Positions 1-9,508 of a DNA stretch of 64,000 nucleotides are shown here, piece after piece; position 1 is the first letter of the stretch; every line of letters begins with the position of its first letter. The stretch is taken from assembly GCA_937944485.1 (NCBI GenBank), contig CALDYU010000003.1:246852-310851 (forward strand), written 5' to 3'. Position numbers and translations under genes: made by a program. This DNA is from an uncultured Flavobacteriaceae bacterium. Lineage in GTDB: Bacteria > Bacteroidota > Bacteroidia > Flavobacteriales > Flavobacteriaceae. The notes below the pieces were generated by a model. That model was not told the DNA's origin. It saw only the letters and a list, made by a program, of their open reading frames with translations, and made no database searches.

Positions 1-1682
1 GATCCACCCATAGCGTACATATGATCAGCACTGGTATAACCTTCCTCAATTAAGAATTTTGAACAATCAATAAAATCGAAAAAAGTATTTTTCTTTTTTA
101 ATAACTTTCCATCTTCATACCAAGGTCTACCCAAATATTGTCCTCCTCGAATATGAGCAATTGCGTAGACGAATCCTCGATCTAATAAACTCAAACGAAC
201 CGTTGAGAAATATGGGTCGATGGTAGCACCATAAGAGCCGTAAGCATATTGCAATATTGGCGCGTCACCATCAAGCTGCGTGTCTTTGTGATAAACTAAG
301 GAAATAGGTACTTTAATGCCGTCTCTAGCCGTAGCCCAAACTCTTTTTTCTAAATAATTCTCTTTATTAAATTTATCGCCTAAAACCTCTTGTTCCTTTT
401 TAATTTCTTTCTCTTTTGTTCTCATATTGAAATCAATAGTTGATCTCGGCGTCGTCATTGAATTATAAGAATATCTTAAGATTTCAGTATTAAAGTCAGG
501 GTTTCTACTCACATTAGCCGTATATGTCTCGCTATCAAAAGGTAAATAATAGCTTTCTTCACCATCCCAACGGACAATTTTTAATTCGTTAAGTCCATTT
601 TTACGTTCCGAAAGCACATAATAGGAAGCAAATATATCCATCCCCTCTAGTAGAACATCTTCGCGATGTGGAATAAACTCTTTCCAATTTTCAGAGTTCG
701 TATTGTCAGTTGACACCTTCATTAATTTAAAATTAGTCGCGCCATCTTTATTTGTCAATACATAAAAGCTATCTCCATAATGCGTTATGCTGTACTCAAG
801 CCCTCTTTTTCTAGGAGAGAATATTGCAAATTCGCCTTCAGCATTATTTGCTTTCAGGGTTCTAAATTCTGAGGTAAGGGTACTAAAACATCCAATAATA
901 ATATACTCCTTCGATTTAGATTTATATACGTAAGCACTGAAAGTCTCATCTTCTTCATGAAACACCAAGGCGTCTTGTTCCCCTGTTTCACCTAATTTAT
1001 GCCTAAATATTTTGTCTGAACGCAAGGTAACATCATCTTGTTTGCTATAAAAAATAGTTTGATTATCATCAGCCCAAACAGAATTACCCGCGGTGTTATC
1101 AACCTTATCGGCAAGAATTTCGCCTGTCTCAAGGTTTTTAATTTGAAGTGTATATTTTCTTCTTGAAACCGTATCCACTGAAAAAGCGGCTAAGGTGTTA
1201 TCAGGACTGATAGAAAAGCTAGATAAGTTGAAAAATTCATGCCCTTTAGCAAGTTCGTTACAATCGAAAATAATTTCTTCTGGAGCTTCTAAATTTTCTT
1301 TTTTTCTAGAATATATAGGATATTCTTTGCCTTGTTCATACCGCGTAATGTACCAATATCCATTGTTTTTATAGGGAACCGAAGTGTCATCTTCTTTAAT
1401 TCTAGATTTCATTTCTTCAAATAAAGAAGACTGAAAATCAGTCGTATGAGCCGTCATTTTAGCATAATATTCGTTTTCCTTTTCGAGATGAGAAATAACT
1501 TCTTGATCTTCTCTATCATTCATCCAATAGTAATTATCAACCCTAACATCATCATGTTTCACTAGTTCTTTGATTACTTTTTTCGCAACTGGAGCTTCCG
1601 CTTTGTTCATAGTATTACGCTGATTTTGACAAGAAGATGCAAAAGTAATACATCCAAATAGAACAGCTTTTAATTTACTCAT
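1..1682 (-). CDS. S9 family prolyl oligopeptidase (oligopeptidase B-like), 3' end cut by window edge
   Basis: Serine peptidase that trims short peptides, probably in the envelope. The reverse strand is open from the ATG at 1682 to base 1. The N-terminus MSKLKAVLFGCITFASSC looks like a lipoprotein signal with the modified Cys at about residue 18. Then come the oligopeptidase-B start (VDNYYWMNDRED), a long beta-propeller and the beginning of the catalytic alpha/beta domain (LQYAYGSYG, FVYAIAHIRGG, DHMYAMGG). The window ends just before the expected GxSxGG serine motif, so the catalytic triad is not visible. It is divergent from ybaB, with about 70 bases between the starts. The family call is firm from the string of motifs; activity cannot be judged on the missing part. 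Confidence 0.9.
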   Translation of the reverse strand, partial: MSKLKAVLFGCITFASSCQNQRNTMNKAEAPVAKKVIKELVKHDDVRVDNYYWMNDREDQEVISHLEKENEYYAKMTAHTTDFQSSLFEEMKSRIKEDDTSVPYKNNGYWYITRYEQGKEYPIYSRKKENLEAPEEIIFDCNELAKGHEFFNLSSFSISPDNTLAAFSVDTVSRRKYTLQIKNLETGEILADKVDNTAGNSVWADDNQTIFYSKQDDVTLRSDKIFRHKLGETGEQDALVFHEEDETFSAYVYKSKSKEYIIIGCFSTLTSEFRTLKANNAEGEFAIFSPRKRGLEYSITHYGDSFYVLTNKDGATNFKLMKVSTDNTNSENWKEFIPHREDVLLEGMDIFASYYVLSERKNGLNELKIVRWDGEESYYLPFDSETYTANVSRNPDFNTEILRYSYNSMTTPRSTIDFNMRTKEKEIKKEQEVLGDKFNKENYLEKRVWATARDGIKVPISLVYHKDTQLDGDAPILQYAYGSYGATIDPYFSTVRLSLLDRGFVYAIAHIRGGQYLGRPWYEDGKLLKKKNTFFDFIDCSKFLIEEGYTSADHMYAMGG

Positions 1683-1717
1683 TGTACTATTTCTTTATGA
1701 TTATCGATACAATTTAC

Positions 1718-1725
1718 TAATTTTG
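1718..1725 (+). promoter_or_regulatory. -7 box TAATTTTG upstream of ybaB
   Basis: TAATTTTG fits the Bacteroidota -7 consensus TAnnTTTG and lies 28 bases before the ybaB ATG. No clear -33 TTTG partner is seen at the usual spacing, so this rests on the -7 box alone. Confidence 0.45.
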
Positions 1726-1752
1726 AAAGGTATACTATAAAAAAGTTAAATT

Positions 1753-2079
1753 ATGTTTGGAGATATGATGGGTATGATGGGTAAACTCAAAGAAACCCAA
1801 CAGAAAGTTGAAGCCACCAAAAAAAGATTACATACGGTAACTTTAGTCGAAAGTTCACCTGAAGAACTTATAACTGTTAATATTACGGCAAATAGAACAA
1901 TTAAAGAGATTACCATTGATGACAGCCTTTTAACTGATAAAGAGCAATTAATAGACTATTTGGTTCTTGCCACAAACAAAGCTATTCGAAAAGCTACTGA
2001 AATAAATGAGGCGGAGCTAGCTGCAGCGGCCAAAGATGGTATGCCCAATATCCCTGGTTTAGATGGCCTATTCAAATAA
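1753..2079 (+). CDS. YbaB/EbfC family nucleoid-associated protein
   Basis: Small DNA-binding protein of the YbaB/EbfC family, thought to act as a dimer that bends or bridges DNA. At 108 aa it has the usual length and layout: a Met/Gly-rich start ([14 protein letters not shown]), a first helix with [16 protein letters not shown], a central beta sheet ([17 protein letters not shown]) and a C-terminal helix ending [11 protein letters not shown]. The conserved middle stretch with [22 protein letters not shown] is present. In many bacteria the gene sits beside dnaX or recR, but here it stands alone between an oligopeptidase and a thioredoxin. A TAnnTTTG box precedes it. Confidence 0.92.
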   Translation: MFGDMMGMMGKLKETQQKVEATKKRLHTVTLVESSPEELITVNITANRTIKEITIDDSLLTDKEQLIDYLVLATNKAIRKATEINEAELAAAAKDGMPNIPGLDGLFK

Positions 2080-2202
2080 CACTTCGGTTACCATTATATA
2101 CTAACCTTCATTTTATATCGTTAGAAATAAATAAATACCGCCGTTTTGTGGCAAATAATAATTTTTGGTCAACTAATTGCGGTGTAAATTAAAAATACTC
2201 AA

Positions 2203-2655
2203 ATGAAACACCTCATCGTACTATTATTATTACCCGTGGTTATGCTGGCTCAAGCAGAAAAATCTGTTGTTGCAAATAACGGATGGTTAACCAATTATGA
2301 AACTGCGTTGAATACAGCTGCGCAAACTGATAAGAATGTTCTTATTTATTTTACAGGAAGTGATTGGTGCCCACCTTGCAAGATGTTGAAAAAAGACTTT
2401 TTCGATTCTGCAGAATTTGCAGCAGTATCTTCGAACTATGTCCTTCTTTATATTGATATTCCAATGAACAAAGATCTGCTTTCTTCTGAACAATTGGCTC
2501 ACAATAAAGAACTTTCATCTAAACTTAATGGCAAAGGTTCGGTACCATTAATTAAAATATTGGATAAAGAAGGTCATGAACTAGATAAATACGCTGGCTA
2601 CAGCATGAACGGCGATACTCGATATCACCTTGAATTAGTTCAAAAACATAAATAA
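2203..2655 (+). CDS. secreted thioredoxin-family protein
   Basis: Periplasmic thiol-disulfide protein of 150 aa. Residues 1-18 form a cleavable signal peptide (MKHLIVLLLLPVVMLAQA). The thioredoxin fold follows, with the redox motif WCPPCK at about residues 55-60 inside FTGSDWCPPCKMLKKDFFDS, and the cis-Pro loop in GKGSVPLIKILDKEG. The arrangement matches the thioredoxin_7 group of short Bacteroidota thioredoxins rather than cytoplasmic TrxA. The substrate is unknown. It is a single-gene unit closed by a strong shared terminator at 2673-2706. Confidence 0.88.
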   Translation: MKHLIVLLLLPVVMLAQAEKSVVANNGWLTNYETALNTAAQTDKNVLIYFTGSDWCPPCKMLKKDFFDSAEFAAVSSNYVLLYIDIPMNKDLLSSEQLAHNKELSSKLNGKGSVPLIKILDKEGHELDKYAGYSMNGDTRYHLELVQKHK

Positions 2656-2672
2656 TAATATCACACTCAAAC

Positions 2673-2706
2673 AAAAAAAGGCTTTCCGTTATGGAAAGCC
2701 TTTTTT
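2673..2706. terminator. bidirectional intrinsic terminator
   Basis: Stem GGCTTTCC/GGAAAGCC with a 5-base loop, flanked by an A-run on the left and a T-run on the right. It sits between the convergent thioredoxin and OmpA genes and can serve both strands. Confidence 0.9.
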
Positions 2707-2724
2707 AATTTGTAAAGAATTGAA

Positions 2725-3825
2725 TTAATTATTAATCAATCTAAACTCAGTTCTTCTGTTAACAGCATGCTCTCTTTCTGTACAAGAAACACCCTCTTTA
2801 CATCTATTCTTAGTTTTCGTTTCACCGTATCCATTAGCAACTAATAAGCTTGAGTTAATACCTTTACTAATTAGGTAATCAGCAACAGCTTTTGCTCTAC
2901 GCTCTGAAAGATCTTGGTTTGAAGAAGAAGTACCTCTAACATCAGTATGAGATGCTAATTCTACTTTAACTCCAGGGTTTTGAGCTAATACAGGCATTAA
3001 ACGATTGTCAATAATACTTTTAGCTTGAGCCGTTAAAGTAGCACTATTGGTATTCCAATTAATAGGTAATGCTTGATATTCTACTAAAGAACACTCAACT
3101 TCTTTCCAAGTAGTCAAACCGCCTTTTTCTTTCATTACTTCTTTAGTAACTGTTTTAGTAACAGCTGGTACAGTTTCTTCAGTTGTATACGCATCTTTAT
3201 CCAATACAGTTTTGGTAATCTCTTTGTATTGCGCAGGAATAACTTCTTCAACAACACGAGCTGGCTCTAAAAGAACTCTTTTCGTGTAAGTGGCATTTTT
3301 AGAACCAATAGGGGTTTTGCTTACAGAAGCATCACTTGCTAAAGTTGTTGTAGCGATAGTTGTGAATTCAGCAGGGTACCCTTTATAACACCAGTATCTA
3401 CAATCATCAGGGTTACCAGAAGCACAATCAGGTGCAGCAGCTCCTAACTCCCATTGAGCGTAAGCAGGCTTCACTTCAATTGTCTCAGAACCCTTACCAA
3501 ATGTTGCAGGCGCAACTCTTAAAGTGTTTCCACCTTCTTTAGATACATAAGAAACTGTTTCTGTCCCCCATTTCTCAGGAACTACAGTTAATTTTTTTCC
3601 AGCAGCTTTAATCTCAACTCTTTCAGTTACTGTTTTAAAAGTAGCAGGAACAGTCTTTAGAACCTTATACGCTGGTTTGATTGTTAATGTAACTGTTTCA
3701 TTAACATATACGTCAGGAGTGGTACAACGCACGTAGCATTTACCAGGCTCAGGATTGGTCGGCAATTCTTGAGCAATTGTAATCGATGCAGTCATTACTG
3801 CAAATAGAAATAAAACTTTTTTCAT
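2725..3825 (-). CDS. OmpA family outer-membrane protein
   Basis: Envelope protein of 366 aa that anchors the outer membrane to peptidoglycan. A signal peptide (about residues 1-18, ending ITIAQE) leads to an unusual middle region of about 220 residues. This region is built of repeated statements like PAYKVLKTVPATFKTVTERVEIKAAG and PAQYKEITKTVLDKDAYTTEETVPAVTKTVTKEV, with Cys pairs near CASGNPDDCRYWC. The OmpA C-terminal domain fills about residues 255-366, with the peptidoglycan-binding signature VELASHTDVRG and NQDLSERRAKAVADYL. No N-terminal beta-barrel is evident, so it may be a periplasmic or surface-exposed OmpA-like protein. A near-copy of the candidate LytTR motif lies upstream at 3912-3924. 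Confidence 0.9.
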   Translation of the reverse strand: MKKVLFLFAVMTASITIAQELPTNPEPGKCYVRCTTPDVYVNETVTLTIKPAYKVLKTVPATFKTVTERVEIKAAGKKLTVVPEKWGTETVSYVSKEGGNTLRVAPATFGKGSETIEVKPAYAQWELGAAAPDCASGNPDDCRYWCYKGYPAEFTTIATTTLASDASVSKTPIGSKNATYTKRVLLEPARVVEEVIPAQYKEITKTVLDKDAYTTEETVPAVTKTVTKEVMKEKGGLTTWKEVECSLVEYQALPINWNTNSATLTAQAKSIIDNRLMPVLAQNPGVKVELASHTDVRGTSSSNQDLSERRAKAVADYLISKGINSSLLVANGYGETKTKNRCKEGVSCTEREHAVNRRTEFRLINN

Positions 3826-4042
3826 GTTCTGTTAGTGTTTTATGTTATTAAAAAAAGTATCGCAATTTATACTATTTTAAGGAAATATTAAGAACTATTT
3901 TGAACTAAAATGTGCTTTTCGTCGAATAAAGCATTAATTTTTAAGCTTATAGCACCTCAGGAGCCCGAAAACAGGACTTATTATTGGCGCCAGTGTTATT
4001 TTTAAAAACTAAATGTTGTATTTTTAGTGAAAGGATTAAGTT

Positions 4043-4375
4043 ATGTTGGAACTCCAAAAAACACCTGAAAATCGATATTTCTTTGTTCTGAAATCAGAAG
4101 AGGGACATTCTCTTCTTAAAAGCATAACATTTTCAAGTAAAAAAGAAGCAAAGCAAATGGCGCAAATGCTTCTTGGTTTAAACACTAAATCACAAACCTT
4201 TGAACGTAAAACAAACCATGAAGGCCGGTTTCTTTTTAATTTGAAAGACTTTCAAGGCGAATTAATTGCTTCTAGCAATCTGTATCATTCTGAGGCTGGT
4301 ATGGAAAATGGAATTCGCAATTTGGCATTACAGATTGAGAAATCAGGCAATCACAAGTTAGGCAATACTTTGTAG
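4043..4375 (+). CDS. YegP/DUF1508 family protein
   Basis: Protein of 110 aa with two tandem copies of the short DUF1508 (YegP) alpha-beta unit: residues about 8-50 (ENRYFFVLKSEEGHSLLKSITFSSKKEAKQ) and about 58-100 (GRFLFNLKDFQGELIASSNLYHSEAGMENGI). The GIxxL ending of each unit is conserved. The function of the family is not established. Its 3' end overlaps the convergent threonine aldolase gene by 18 bases, so no terminator separates the two. Confidence 0.8.
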   Translation: MLELQKTPENRYFFVLKSEEGHSLLKSITFSSKKEAKQMAQMLLGLNTKSQTFERKTNHEGRFLFNLKDFQGELIASSNLYHSEAGMENGIRNLALQIEKSGNHKLGNTL

Positions 4376-5383
4376 TATTTTTTGAAATCTTAGATGCATA
4401 TCATTTGTATAATCTAAATGAGTAACTATTCTGAGCTTTCCCTGCCCCATTCCAATGATTTGAATGTTCTCCGCTTTTAGTTTGCTTAAAAAAGCATCAC
4501 TGCTCATTGTTTTTTCTTCAATTTCAAATATGATGATATTGGTTTCAATAGGTTCTACTTTTTTAATAAATGATAGCTTCTGCAAGAAGTGACCAAGTTC
4601 TAGGGCTTTAAGATGATCTTCTGCAAGTCGATCAATATGATGATCTAAAGCAAAAATAGCCGCCGCCGCCAAAAAGCCTGCTTGTCGCATACCACCACCA
4701 AGCACTTTCCGAATCCGTAAGGCTTTAGATATATCAGCTTCACTACCCAGTAATACCGATCCTACAGGGCAACCCAAACCCTTACTAAAACAAACACTAA
4801 TAGTATCAAATAGATTTCCATATTGTTCTGGAGACTCTTTCTTTGCAACCAAAGCGTTCCATAAACGCGCTCCATCGAGATGATAAGAAAGGTTGTTATC
4901 AGAGCACACGTTCTTTATTTGCTTTAATTCCTCAAAATCCCAACAAGCCCCACCACCTTTATTTGCTGTATTTTCAATACAGACTAATTTCGTTAATGGA
5001 CTGTGATAAAAATCAGGCGGATTGATGGCTTCAAGCACCTGAGCTGCTGTCATCATTCCCCGATGACCATCAACCAACTTACACGAAACACCACTATTGA
5101 AACTAACGCCACCTCCTTCATAATTGTAAACATGGGCATATTTATCACAAATTAATTGATCACCAGGATTAGTGTGTAATTTGATAGCGGTCTGATTAGC
5201 CATTGTTCCAGAAGGAAAAAACAAAGCAGCTTCTTTATTAAACAACTTTGCTACCTTCTCCTCTAAAGCATTAACAGTTGGGTCAGCTTTAAATACATCA
5301 TCGCCCACTTTTGCTGACATCATGGCGTCTAGCATTCCTTTTGTGGGTTTGGTAACAGTATCGCTAATTAGATTTATTTCCAA
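4358..5383 (-). CDS. ltaE: low-specificity L-threonine aldolase
   Basis: PLP enzyme that splits L-threonine or L-allo-threonine into glycine and acetaldehyde in the cytoplasm. At 341 aa it has the normal family length. Visible landmarks are the N-terminal LISDTVTKPTKGMLDAM, the phosphate-binding stretch FFPSGTMANQTAIK, the aspartate before the lysine in YHLDGARLWNA, and the PLP lysine in SVCFSKGLGCPVGSVLLG. The C-terminal small domain ends in the typical LRIVTHLDYTNDM. The start at 5383 gives MEINLISDTVTKPT, which matches the family start exactly. Confidence 0.93.
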   Translation of the reverse strand: MEINLISDTVTKPTKGMLDAMMSAKVGDDVFKADPTVNALEEKVAKLFNKEAALFFPSGTMANQTAIKLHTNPGDQLICDKYAHVYNYEGGGVSFNSGVSCKLVDGHRGMMTAAQVLEAINPPDFYHSPLTKLVCIENTANKGGGACWDFEELKQIKNVCSDNNLSYHLDGARLWNALVAKKESPEQYGNLFDTISVCFSKGLGCPVGSVLLGSEADISKALRIRKVLGGGMRQAGFLAAAAIFALDHHIDRLAEDHLKALELGHFLQKLSFIKKVEPIETNIIIFEIEEKTMSSDAFLSKLKAENIQIIGMGQGKLRIVTHLDYTNDMHLRFQKILQSIA

Positions 5384-5424
5384 GAGAATTCTTAATTACA
5401 GATTTAAATTATTGATTATTTCGT

Positions 5425-7827
5425 CTAGTGAAAACAGGCCATTCCGATAGGGGAACCGTCTGGTAGTTTTGGGGTTGGAATTACTTTAAATTTATCAGGA
5501 TGCTTTTCAAAGTCGTTAATTCTTCTTACCATCTCCATTGCCGAAATTTCCATTTTTCCAGAAATTAATTTTGATTTAAGGCTCTTCAGTTTAACATTGG
5601 CAATTGCATTTACTTGAGGATGAACCTCTTTATGGGCCGCCAAATTCATTAAGTGAAAAAGCACACGAAAATTAATATTCGTTTGTACTTCATTGAGATA
5701 AGGGTCTTTTTCGTTTCTCATTATGGTGTTAGCTACCACAAATTCTAATACTTCTTCAAGTCCGATATTTTTAGTGTTGATTGCTTTTTGTTGAATCAAT
5801 CTAGAAGCACGTTCCGGATGTAATAACAAGCCTAAGGTCATATCAGCGGCAGTTTCGGCAGCAGAAAGTGCGTCAAAAGATACTCCAGTTTTACCATTTA
5901 TCGATTCTCTAGTTCTTCCGTAGCCAAAGGCTCTTGGTGGGAATAGGTTTAATTTTTGCTTTGGAATGGCTATTATTGAGGCATCTAAAGTTTTTAGAAT
6001 AGCTTTTAAAGCTTTTTCCTGAATTGCTTTATCTACAACACGAACGGTTTCTTGCCCATCGCCTTTAACGGCGTAGTTATACTCCAATCCTCCTACTACT
6101 TTCGCAACAGCTTCTGTTTGGTACCTATGGAAGAAGTACAACGGAACGAAAACATCTTCCAAAACGGAATTTGGTTGACCTGTCGGAATATTATCAATCG
6201 AAAAGTTGGTTATTGCTGTTTTTCGAACTTCTAGCATTGCATCCAGTTCATCGCTAACATTCTTCCCATTATCCCATAAATGTGCTAAGACGTGTGCACT
6301 ACCTCGCGGACGAGCATCTTGATCCGTAATAAATCGCAATCCGTTTGCGGCAGATTTCTCTAAGATTTTATTTAAACCATCTTTTTCATTCATTTCTGGC
6401 GGAAATGTTTCATACGAATAAGCCACCGAAACTTTATCCCAATCCCCAATTCCGGTAGCATAGGCATTTGAAAAATCAATAGCACCTTCTTTTATTGAAA
6501 ACTGAGGATGCGGATAGTCCATTACAGAAGCGCGATTGTTCGTACTTGCAGCATAGTTATGAGCAAACCCAAGTGTATGTCCGATCTCGTGTGCAGAAAG
6601 CTGACGAATACGAGCTATTGCCATATCGAGCATCGGTTGATGATTATCGTCACGTTCGGCGTAAGGTCTATTCATTAGCGCTTGGGCTATCAAAAAATCT
6701 TGGCGAATTCTTAAACTTCCCAAACTAACATGGCCTTTCAAGATTTCACCAGTTCTAGGGTCAGTAACACTCGCGCCATAACTCCATCCCCGCGTAGAAC
6801 GATGTACCCATTGAATTACATTGTAGCGAACATCAAGTGGGTCGGCATCATCTGGCAGCATTTTAATTTGAAATGCGTCCTTATATCCTATAGCCTCAAA
6901 AGCTTGGTTCCACCATCTTCCCCCTTCCAATAAGGCAGAGCGTACTGGTTCAGGAGTACCATTATCTAAATAATAGATTATGGGTTCTACAGCTTCACTA
7001 ATTGCAGCTGTTGGGTTTTTTTTCTCTAAACGGTGTCTTCGGATAAAACGTTTTAAAATTGGAGATTCTACCGGAGTGGCATAATCGTAATACATAAAGG
7101 GAGATGCACCCGACCTAGGGTCAAACTCACGTTGTTTGTATCCATTATCTGGTAGTGCAATAAAAGAATGATGTTGTGCCACTGTAACCAATTTGGCATT
7201 TGGCGTTACCGAACGAATATTCCTTCCTTCGGGGTTTCCCGTAAATGTCAAAGTGATGTCAAACTCAACGTTCTTCGGAAAAGCTTTAGTTCGCTCTAGA
7301 GCCATAGCGCTTTTAGATTTATCTAACTTATAAGAACCCTGCTTACCTCGTCTTAAACGATTAGTAACGCCATGGGTGTCTTGCATTAAAAAATCGGTGA
7401 TATCAATAATATATGCTCCTCCCTTTTCCGCTTCTATTTTAAATCCACCTAAAACAGATTTCGCAAAAGCCTGTTCAACAGATTTTCTCTCTAAAACATT
7501 ATCAGTCAAAGCTCTAAAAGTCATATTTGGCTGTACCAATAATAATTTATTTCCTGCTTTTTTAAAGAAAACTACTTGGGTACTTCCCAATTGCCCTCTA
7601 TCTAAACCAATATCGTTACTACCAATACCACTGCTCAAAGAAGAAACATAAAGAAACTCTTTATTTAACTCTGTTACTTCTAAATAGATTTTATCGGTTT
7701 TTTCATCGTATTGAAAATTGAAGAGGCCATTGAATTTTTGAAAATCTTTACTCTTTTCTGCAAATTGGGCAATAGCTGAAAATGAATAAACAAAGAGCAA
7801 TAAACCGAGTAGTAAGTAACGTCTCAT
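5425..7827 (-). CDS. secreted zinc-dependent metalloprotease (DUF5117/DUF4953 type)
   Basis: Large exported metallopeptidase of 800 aa. After a signal peptide (about residues 1-20, YSFSAIAQ) comes a beta-rich N-terminal region matching the DUF5118/DUF5117 layout (YLEVTELNKEFLYVSSLSSGIGSNDIGLDRGQLG). The catalytic core holds the metzincin-like zinc site HEIGHTLGFAHN at about residues 415-426, followed by the Met-turn-like ASVMDYPHP. The C-terminal half is helical and ends PKLPDGSPIGMACFH. Members are widespread in Bacteroidota; the substrate is not known. It is a separate unit, divergent from prfB, with about 100 bases between the starts. Confidence 0.87.
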   Translation of the reverse strand: MRRYLLLGLLLFVYSFSAIAQFAEKSKDFQKFNGLFNFQYDEKTDKIYLEVTELNKEFLYVSSLSSGIGSNDIGLDRGQLGSTQVVFFKKAGNKLLLVQPNMTFRALTDNVLERKSVEQAFAKSVLGGFKIEAEKGGAYIIDITDFLMQDTHGVTNRLRRGKQGSYKLDKSKSAMALERTKAFPKNVEFDITLTFTGNPEGRNIRSVTPNAKLVTVAQHHSFIALPDNGYKQREFDPRSGASPFMYYDYATPVESPILKRFIRRHRLEKKNPTAAISEAVEPIIYYLDNGTPEPVRSALLEGGRWWNQAFEAIGYKDAFQIKMLPDDADPLDVRYNVIQWVHRSTRGWSYGASVTDPRTGEILKGHVSLGSLRIRQDFLIAQALMNRPYAERDDNHQPMLDMAIARIRQLSAHEIGHTLGFAHNYAASTNNRASVMDYPHPQFSIKEGAIDFSNAYATGIGDWDKVSVAYSYETFPPEMNEKDGLNKILEKSAANGLRFITDQDARPRGSAHVLAHLWDNGKNVSDELDAMLEVRKTAITNFSIDNIPTGQPNSVLEDVFVPLYFFHRYQTEAVAKVVGGLEYNYAVKGDGQETVRVVDKAIQEKALKAILKTLDASIIAIPKQKLNLFPPRAFGYGRTRESINGKTGVSFDALSAAETAADMTLGLLLHPERASRLIQQKAINTKNIGLEEVLEFVVANTIMRNEKDPYLNEVQTNINFRVLFHLMNLAAHKEVHPQVNAIANVKLKSLKSKLISGKMEISAMEMVRRINDFEKHPDKFKVIPTPKLPDGSPIGMACFH

Positions 7828-7923
7828 AATTATTTTTTAGTCTGAAGTTAGTCAGCCTTAAATTTAGATAAAATTGATTGCACAACCATAGTTAAACCCT
7901 ATTTTTGCGGAAAAGGAGTTAGA

Positions 7924-9025
7924 ATGACAATTACTACAGACCACTACAAAGGTCTTCTAGATCGCCTAGGTGCGTTAAGGAGGTATCTTTGACATTGATG
8001 CCAAACTTATTGAAATAGAAAACGAGCAGGAAAAAACCCTAGCTCCAGACTTCTGGGACAATCCACAGGAAGCGCAAGCACATATGAAATTCATACAATC
8101 TAAAAAACAATGGGTTGACGATTACAATCTTTCAAAATCTCTGATTGGCGACCTCGAGGTTCTTATTGAATTTCAACAAGAGGGTGAAGTAACCGAAGAA
8201 GAGGTTAATCTTCAATACGAGAAAGCGGTTGACCATCTTGAAAAGTTAGAATTCAAAAACATGCTTTCGGAGGAAGGAGATGAACTCCCTGCCGTTCTGC
8301 AGATTACGGCCGGTGCCGGTGGCACGGAAAGCTGTGATTGGGCGGCGATGCTTATGCGCATGTATATGATGTGGAGTGAAAAGAATGGTTATAAAGTAAA
8401 AGAGCTCAATTATCAAGAAGGAGATGTGGCTGGTATTAAAACGGTCACTCTAGAAATCAATGGTGACTTCGCTTTTGGCTGGCTTAAGGGTGAAAACGGC
8501 GTACATCGTTTAGTTCGAATATCCCCTTTTGATAGTAATGCAAAAAGGCATACTTCTTTTGTTTCGGTGTACGTGTATCCCTTAGTAGATGATAGTATCG
8601 AGGTAGATGTGAACCCTGCTGATATTACAATTACCACAGCACGTTCAAGTGGCGCGGGCGGACAAAACGTAAACAAGGTAGAGACGAAAGTGCAGTTAGT
8701 TCACCATCCTACGGGCATACAAATTTCATGTTCAGACTCTCGAAGTCAACATGACAATAGGGCAACAGCGATGACCATGTTAAAATCGCAACTATATGAG
8801 ATTGAACTTCGTAAAAAAATGGAAGCTCGTCAAGAAATAGAGTCTTCCAAAATGAAAATTGAATGGGGTTCACAGATTCGAAATTATGTCATGCACCCCT
8901 ATAAATTAGTAAAAGATGTACGCACCGCCGAAGAAACAGGTAATATTGATGCCGTTATGGATGGCGATATTGATCGCTTTCTAAAAGCTTACTTAATGGC
9001 TATGGGGCAAAAGGATGAAGCATAA
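7924..9025 (+). CDS. prfB: peptide chain release factor 2, expressed by programmed +1 frameshift
   Basis: RF2 recognises UGA and UAA and triggers peptide release. The gene is split across two frames: codons 1-22 run from the ATG at 7924 to an in-frame TGA at 7990, and the rest (from GAC at 7991) lies in the +1 frame. Read together they give about 366 aa, the normal RF2 length, beginning [32 protein letters not shown]. The stop-codon recognition tripeptide SPF is in [13 protein letters not shown] and the catalytic GGQ is in [16 protein letters not shown]. The reading frame after the shift is intact, so this is not a pseudogene. arsC follows 15 bases later. Confidence 0.96.
7978..7993 (+). promoter_or_regulatory. 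RF2 programmed frameshift site (AGGAGG TAT CTT TGA C)
   Basis: A Shine-Dalgarno-like AGGAGG is placed three bases before the slippery CTT followed by TGA and C. This is nearly base-for-base the classical RF2 signal. Low RF2 lets the ribosome slip +1 on CTT-T and read GAC, so the factor controls its own synthesis. Sequence and spacing are seen directly; the mechanism is known from other bacteria. Confidence 0.95.
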
Positions 9026-9040
9026 CAAAAATTAAAAAGA

Positions 9041-9382
9041 ATGATAAAAATATACCATAACCCAAGATGTAGAAAATCGCGAGAAGGTTTAGAAATTCTT
9101 GAAAAATCTGGAAAAGACTTTGAAGTCATTAAATATTTAGAAGTTATTCCATCGAAGGAAGAATTGCTTTCTCTAATAAAAACACTGGGCATATCTCCTG
9201 AAAAATTAGTCCGTAAAAATGAGGCTATTTGGAAAGAGAACTATCGCGGTAAGCAGCTTTCCGATGAAGATATTGTTGACGCCATGATTACGCATCCCAA
9301 ACTCATTGAACGCCCTGTAGTTATAAACGGCAACAAAGCAATTATCGGCAGACCTCCAGAATTAATCAAAGAAATCATTTGA
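9041..9382 (+). CDS. ArsC/Spx-family arsenate reductase-like protein
   Basis: Thioredoxin-fold protein of 113 aa of the glutaredoxin-linked ArsC family. The active-site Cys is in IYHNPRCRKSREGLEIL (Cys at about residue 10), and the conserved RPVVINGNKAIIGRPPE near the C-terminus positions the arginine used by arsenate reductases. No ars operon genes are nearby, so a true role in arsenate reduction is uncertain; many such single genes have other or unknown redox roles. It starts 15 bases after prfB and is probably co-transcribed with it. Confidence 0.82.
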   Translation: MIKIYHNPRCRKSREGLEILEKSGKDFEVIKYLEVIPSKEELLSLIKTLGISPEKLVRKNEAIWKENYRGKQLSDEDIVDAMITHPKLIERPVVINGNKAIIGRPPELIKEII

Positions 9383-9508
9383 TAACTATCTTAAAAAAAG
9401 CCTTCAGAGAGAATTGGTACATTTGTTGTATAAAGGTTTTAACAAATAATTAACCAATCAGGGTTAAACCATCATCTAATTTTGAAATCTATCTAAAGTA
9501 TATATCCC

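Noticed and set aside
7924..7992. prfB seemed broken by an in-frame TGA near its start
   Set aside because: The exact AGGAGG-TAT-CTT-TGA-C signal and the intact +1 frame show programmed frameshifting, not a pseudogene.
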